A stretch of 64,000 nt of DNA from Candidatus Rikenella faecigallinarum (lineage in GTDB: Bacteria; Bacteroidota; Bacteroidia; Bacteroidales; Rikenellaceae), in the NCBI GenBank assembly GCA_019113395.1, contig DXHL01000028.1, forward strand, positions 23,058-87,057, read 5' to 3'. Shown here one piece after another: positions 61,028 through 64,000 of this stretch (positions within the stretch are counted from its first letter, which is position 1; each line of letters starts with the position of its first letter). Position numbers and translations under genes: made by a program. The notes beneath the pieces are model-generated. The model made no database searches. It was given only the letters and a program-made list of their open reading frames with translations, and had not been told where the DNA came from.

Positions 61028-61303
61028 TTATTTACCTACGACAGCGCTGAGTTCAGCTCCTGCTTTGAATTTAACGACTTTTTTCGCAGCGATTTTGATA
61101 GCCGCGCCGGTACGGGGGTTGCGGCCGGTACGAGCGGGTTTTTTGGTTACGCTGAACGAGCCGAAGCCTACCAGAGCGATTTTATCGCCGGCTTTGAGGG
61201 TTTTGCCCGTTACGCCGATGAAGGCTTCGAGGGCTTTTTTTGCTTGAGCTTTGGTCAATCCTGCTTCGGCAGCGATTGCATCGACAAGTTGAGATTTATT
61301 CAT
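61028..61303 (-). CDS. HU-family DNA-binding protein
   Basis: This 91-residue nucleoid protein starts [28 protein letters not shown], with the conserved arm [37 protein letters not shown]. It bends and packages DNA as a dimer. The -7 box TATATTTG lies at 61348-61355. HU and IHF subunits are similar; the GRNPRTG arm fits HU. It stands alone between terminator and promoter. Confidence 0.95.
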   Translation of the reverse strand: MNKSQLVDAIAAEAGLTKAQAKKALEAFIGVTGKTLKAGDKIALVGFGSFSVTKKPARTGRNPRTGAAIKIAAKKVVKFKAGAELSAVVGK

Positions 61304-61347
61304 AACAGTAACGATTTGAGAGGTTAGTATTTTCTCATTGTACGATG

Positions 61348-61355
61348 CAAATATA
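61348..61355 (-). promoter_or_regulatory. -7 element of the HU gene
   Basis: TATATTTG on the minus strand, about 45 bp before the ATG, preceded by TTG roughly 20 bp upstream. Confidence 0.7.
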
Positions 61356-61587
61356 ATGGATAAAACGTAACAATCAAGTGTTTATCGGTTTTTTTTCAAA
61401 GAATGGCGCGGTGTGGAGCAGTTGGTTTGGAGGGGAGCAGGCACGAGGGATACGGGAGTTTTTTCGGATAAGTTTTTGCGGGGGGTATGGTGGTTTGTAG
61501 GTGGGCCTGTGCGTGGGGTTTCAGCGGCTCTTCCGCTGGCACAGGGGGAAAATGGGGCCGATGTTTTGGGGAAACGGAAAAAACCGT

Positions 61588-61595
61588 TACTTTTG
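61588..61595 (+). promoter_or_regulatory. -7 element of tRNA-Ser
   Basis: TACTTTTG matches TAnnTTTG and lies 5 bp before the tRNA 5' end, so the primary transcript has almost no leader. Confidence 0.65.
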
Positions 61596-61600
61596 CACCC

Positions 61601-61688
61601 GGAGAGGTGGCAGAGTGGTCGATTGCGGCGGTCTTGAAAACCGTTGAGCTGCGAGGCTCCGGGGGTTCGAATCCCTCCCTCTCCGCCA
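61601..61688 (+). tRNA. tRNA-Ser (anticodon TGA)
   Basis: An 88-nt class II tRNA: the acceptor GGAGAGG pairs with CCTCTCC, the anticodon stem CGGT/ACCG encloses CTTGAAA with TGA at positions 34-36, a long variable arm follows, and the T loop is TTCGAAT. Unlike the other three tRNAs here, its CCA is encoded. It marks the border between G+C-rich chromosome and A+T-rich DNA, and such tRNA ends are frequent integration sites. Confidence 0.94.
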
Positions 61689-61701
61689 AAAAGTTAGAAT
61701 T

Positions 61702-61747
61702 AACACCCGACTTACACGTAATAGTGTAAAATCGGGTGTTTTATTTT
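61702..61747. terminator. Terminator after tRNA-Ser
   Basis: AACACCCGA (61702-61710) pairs with TCGGGTGTT (61732-61740), with an inner TTACAC/GTGTAA extension, and TTATTTT follows. It ends the tRNA transcript; on the minus strand it lies just past the large gene stop and could end that transcript too (AATTCTAAC follows). Confidence 0.75.
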
Positions 61748-61763
61748 GACGGGAAATAATGCC

Positions 61764-64000
61764 CTAAAAAGGTAAGTCATTCTCATCTGTGTTGGTTGCC
61801 TTTTCTCCTTTTATTTGTGGAATTGTTATAATTCCTCGTTTTACCATTTCCCAGAAACATTTAACTGTTGCAGATATGTCAGAAAATGCATCATGTGCAT
61901 TTTCAAAGTCAGAGTCAAATAGTTTGTTATAAAGTTCTTGTAATTTAGGATAACGGTATCCGTAAAAATTCTTCAACTTACAAAAGTCTATAGAACTTTT
62001 CATAGTACACAAACTTATTGTTCTATCCCATGATAAAACTTTATTTTCACGATAAAATTCTGCTTCTATGATTTTTTTGTCAAAATCTATATTGTGCCCC
62101 ACAATGTATTTTACTGTTTTTATATCTGACTCGAAAGAGTTCAAAATCTCATTCAAATTTTCTCCGCAATTTTTTGCATATTCGGTAGATATACCATGTA
62201 CAGAAACAGACTCGTTGGGAATAATAAAACCATTAGGTTTTATTATGTGATTATGCTTTACTAATATATTTTGGAATTGGTCAGTAATTATCCAACTCAA
62301 TTGGATGACCCTAGGCCAATTATTTATATCGGAAGATGGGGCATTATAGTTTTTAGGTAATCCTGTTGTTTCTGTATCAAAAAATAAATACCGGTCTATT
62401 TCTGGTAAATACTTATTGGCATTATTATACAAAATATCTAAGTGCTCGTTGAAAAGTTTTTCATCTAAATTTTTCTGTAAATCATTATAAATTTCAGCAT
62501 CATATTTGATAAATCCACATGCGTATAATTGTAATAAATTAAACTTTGCAGATTGAGAATCAGAGTCTCTTAAGTATTGTATCGCTAAATTATAATTGAC
62601 AGAAGTTTCTTTGCCTAAAAGATAACGCAACGCAAGAGAATTTTTGCTTTCATCAGATGAAGTTTCTATAAGCCATTCTATTGCATTTATTTGATGTTCG
62701 TGAGGGGAAAGATAACTGTCATGGCGGCTTTTTATTGTATTGATTTCAGTCAATTCTATTTTGATATCTTTATAAGTAGCATAAAAAAATATTCTTTCAC
62801 CACAGAATTTATTTATCACAGAATCAAGTTCTGCCAAAGTAACATTTGAGGGAATAATCGTTGGTAAAATTCCATTTCTAAAACGATATTGTAAACCGCT
62901 AGCATGTATTGAAGGTGGTAACACCAAATGGTCACACCATCTTAGTTCCATTCTGTCAAAAAGATTACAATGCTCGCAATATTCGTCTTTAGGCTCAAAT
63001 GATAAAGAATCTATGTTTCGCGTAGCTGTATTATCTTCACTTTTAAAAATAATATGAAATCCATATCCATTGCCACTGCGCACTACCCATGGATAATCTA
63101 AGGGTAAGTGTAACAATTCTAGAATTTCATTAATGAAACCATTTAATCCTTCATCAGGATAGAGAATCTCACTTATAAAAATACTTGAAATATCTATATC
63201 TAATGCTCGATAATGATTATATCCAAGAATCAAACCTATTCCTAATGATTTTTCCCAATTAAAAGATAATAAGTAGTCTAATGGTTGTGATATGGTTTTA
63301 TAGGCTTCCCAGTTAGTGTCTATTGGTTCTTTGAATGATTTTTTGTTCTTTTTTGAGCATTCTGACCATTTCATCTGGGTTATATTCATACCAAATAACC
63401 GATAATATAAACTCATGTATTTCAATTCATTTGATAATTGTTGTTGAACAGAACTTAGAGATATCGTTTTTTTTGATAGGCCGTATACATAATCCTCTAA
63501 TGGAGCTATATGTTCTATATTAGAACAATCAGGAAATGCAGAAAGGACTTTTGTAGGAGTGAAGTCTGCAAGATAAATTCTTGTTAGATACTCACAACCA
63601 ATGAAAGCCGTTGGATCAATATTAATGTCTTTAGACTCGATAATTACACATTTAAGTTCATTGCAATTTTCAAAAGCATTGGAATTTATTGCCCTTATAT
63701 TTTGGGGAATTTTTATTTCTAATAGAGATTTGCAGCCTGAAAATGTTTCAGATGATATGTAAGTGATGCCAGTAGGTATGAGGATTTGACAAAGATTAGA
63801 ACAATCCTTAAAAACTTTATTCCCCAAATTACGAATAGAATTTGGGAGAAGTATAGTCGTTAATGATTGGCAATTATTGAATGCTCCGGATCCAATTTCC
63901 AAGATATGCGATGAAAGAGAGATTGTATGAAGATTTACGCAGCCACTAAAGCATTCAAAAGGTATTTCTTTAACTTCTTTTGGAATATTTATCTCTTTTA
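61764..64000 (-). CDS. LRR - PrimPol - DEDDh exonuclease fusion, N-terminus off window
   Basis: The frame is open to the window edge, so at least 744 residues are visible and the start is missing. Numbering below is from the in-frame TTG at 63902. Residues up to ~110, and those before it, are BspA-type leucine-rich repeats (IRNLGNKVFKDCSNLCQILIP). Residues ~190-345 match the archaeo-eukaryotic-type primase-polymerase fold: D235-x-D237 in ALDID, the His in SGNGYGFHIIF (H283) and DHLVLPPSIHASG (324-336). C309-x-x-C312 lies in between and may bind zinc. Residues ~422-465 resemble a Sel1 repeat. Residues ~503-690 form a DEDDh exonuclease (FFDTETTGLP, VGHNIDFD, AHDAFSD). The tail is TDENDLPF. The gene is A+T-rich, unlike its neighbours. 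The function is unknown; nucleic-acid processing is certain only as a fold prediction. Confidence 0.85.
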   Translation of the reverse strand, partial: KEINIPKEVKEIPFECFSGCVNLHTISLSSHILEIGSGAFNNCQSLTTILLPNSIRNLGNKVFKDCSNLCQILIPTGITYISSETFSGCKSLLEIKIPQNIRAINSNAFENCNELKCVIIESKDINIDPTAFIGCEYLTRIYLADFTPTKVLSAFPDCSNIEHIAPLEDYVYGLSKKTISLSSVQQQLSNELKYMSLYYRLFGMNITQMKWSECSKKNKKSFKEPIDTNWEAYKTISQPLDYLLSFNWEKSLGIGLILGYNHYRALDIDISSIFISEILYPDEGLNGFINEILELLHLPLDYPWVVRSGNGYGFHIIFKSEDNTATRNIDSLSFEPKDEYCEHCNLFDRMELRWCDHLVLPPSIHASGLQYRFRNGILPTIIPSNVTLAELDSVINKFCGERIFFYATYKDIKIELTEINTIKSRHDSYLSPHEHQINAIEWLIETSSDESKNSLALRYLLGKETSVNYNLAIQYLRDSDSQSAKFNLLQLYACGFIKYDAEIYNDLQKNLDEKLFNEHLDILYNNANKYLPEIDRYLFFDTETTGLPKNYNAPSSDINNWPRVIQLSWIITDQFQNILVKHNHIIKPNGFIIPNESVSVHGISTEYAKNCGENLNEILNSFESDIKTVKYIVGHNIDFDKKIIEAEFYRENKVLSWDRTISLCTMKSSIDFCKLKNFYGYRYPKLQELYNKLFDSDFENAHDAFSDISATVKCFWEMVKRGIITIPQIKGEKATNTDENDLPF

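Noticed and set aside
61764..62400. Reading the exonuclease half of the last gene as a separate DNA polymerase III epsilon gene
   Set aside because: The frame is continuous through the PrimPol and LRR parts with no internal ribosome site or promoter box; it is one protein as sequenced.
1..64000. CRISPR arrays and insertion sequences
   Set aside because: No regularly spaced direct repeats of 20-40 bp and no transposase frames were found anywhere in the window.

Overview
The window comes from a G+C-rich member of the Bacteroidota, most likely order Bacteroidales and plausibly Alistipes or a close relative. Three observations support this. Many genes are preceded by the phylum's -7 promoter element TAnnTTTG (at least sixteen clear copies) rather than by strong Shine-Dalgarno sites. 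The gene content is typical: DUF4876/DUF6850 outer-membrane proteins, BtuG, a DUF4890 protein and secreted glycosidases. Envelope proteins carry Bacteroidota-style signal peptides and lipoboxes. The genus is an inference.

Layout. 1-5.9 kb: the end of a TonB-dependent receptor, a DUF4876 lipoprotein and a DUF6850 barrel, the last two separated by 0.9 kb of hairpin-rich non-coding DNA. 5.9-11.5 kb: a glycan locus (GH29 fucosidase, GH2 enzyme) with a divergent AraC regulator. 11.5-16.9 kb: a PepSY-like protein, then three tandem copies of an unrecognised ~490-residue cytosolic protein; the last copy is fused to the second and broken by two frameshifts. 17-21 kb: a NarL-type regulator with an AspT/YidE-family transporter, tRNA-Arg and a LysO-type exporter. 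21-27.3 kb: two large multidomain SGNH hydrolases and a GH20 hexosaminidase lipoprotein. 27.4-31 kb: a cobalamin riboswitch driving btuG-btuB. 31-34.4 kb: a two-component system and a divergent orphan ABC permease. 34.5-36.6 kb: argH, tRNA-Glu, rpsT, tRNA-Leu. 36.8-43.5 kb and 45.7-52.2 kb: two complete RND efflux operons, each with a divergent AraC-type regulator. 52.3-61.3 kb: housekeeping genes (U32 peptidase, rpiB, PAP2, polA, queD, lspA, HU) with small hypothetical proteins among them. 61.6 kb to the end: tRNA-Ser, then an abrupt change to A+T-rich DNA with one very large gene that runs off the window.

The most unusual gene is the last one. In the visible part it joins BspA-type leucine-rich repeats, a primase-polymerase (PrimPol/AEP) domain, a short Sel1-like helical section, a DEDDh (DnaQ-like) 3'-5' exonuclease and an acidic tail ending DLPF like that of single-strand DNA-binding protein. 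It lies beside a tRNA gene and has foreign base composition, so it looks like the edge of an acquired island. Defence or nucleic-acid processing is a reasonable guess, but the function is unknown.

Two other features stand out. One is a family of dispersed intergenic elements in which short stem-loops keep their pairing while changing their bases. The other is the tandem paralogue cluster. Metabolically, the window shows capture of host-type glycans (fucose, galactose/glucuronate-type and N-acetylhexosamine residues plus ester removal), vitamin B12 scavenging, drug or bile-type efflux, and core DNA and tRNA-modification functions.
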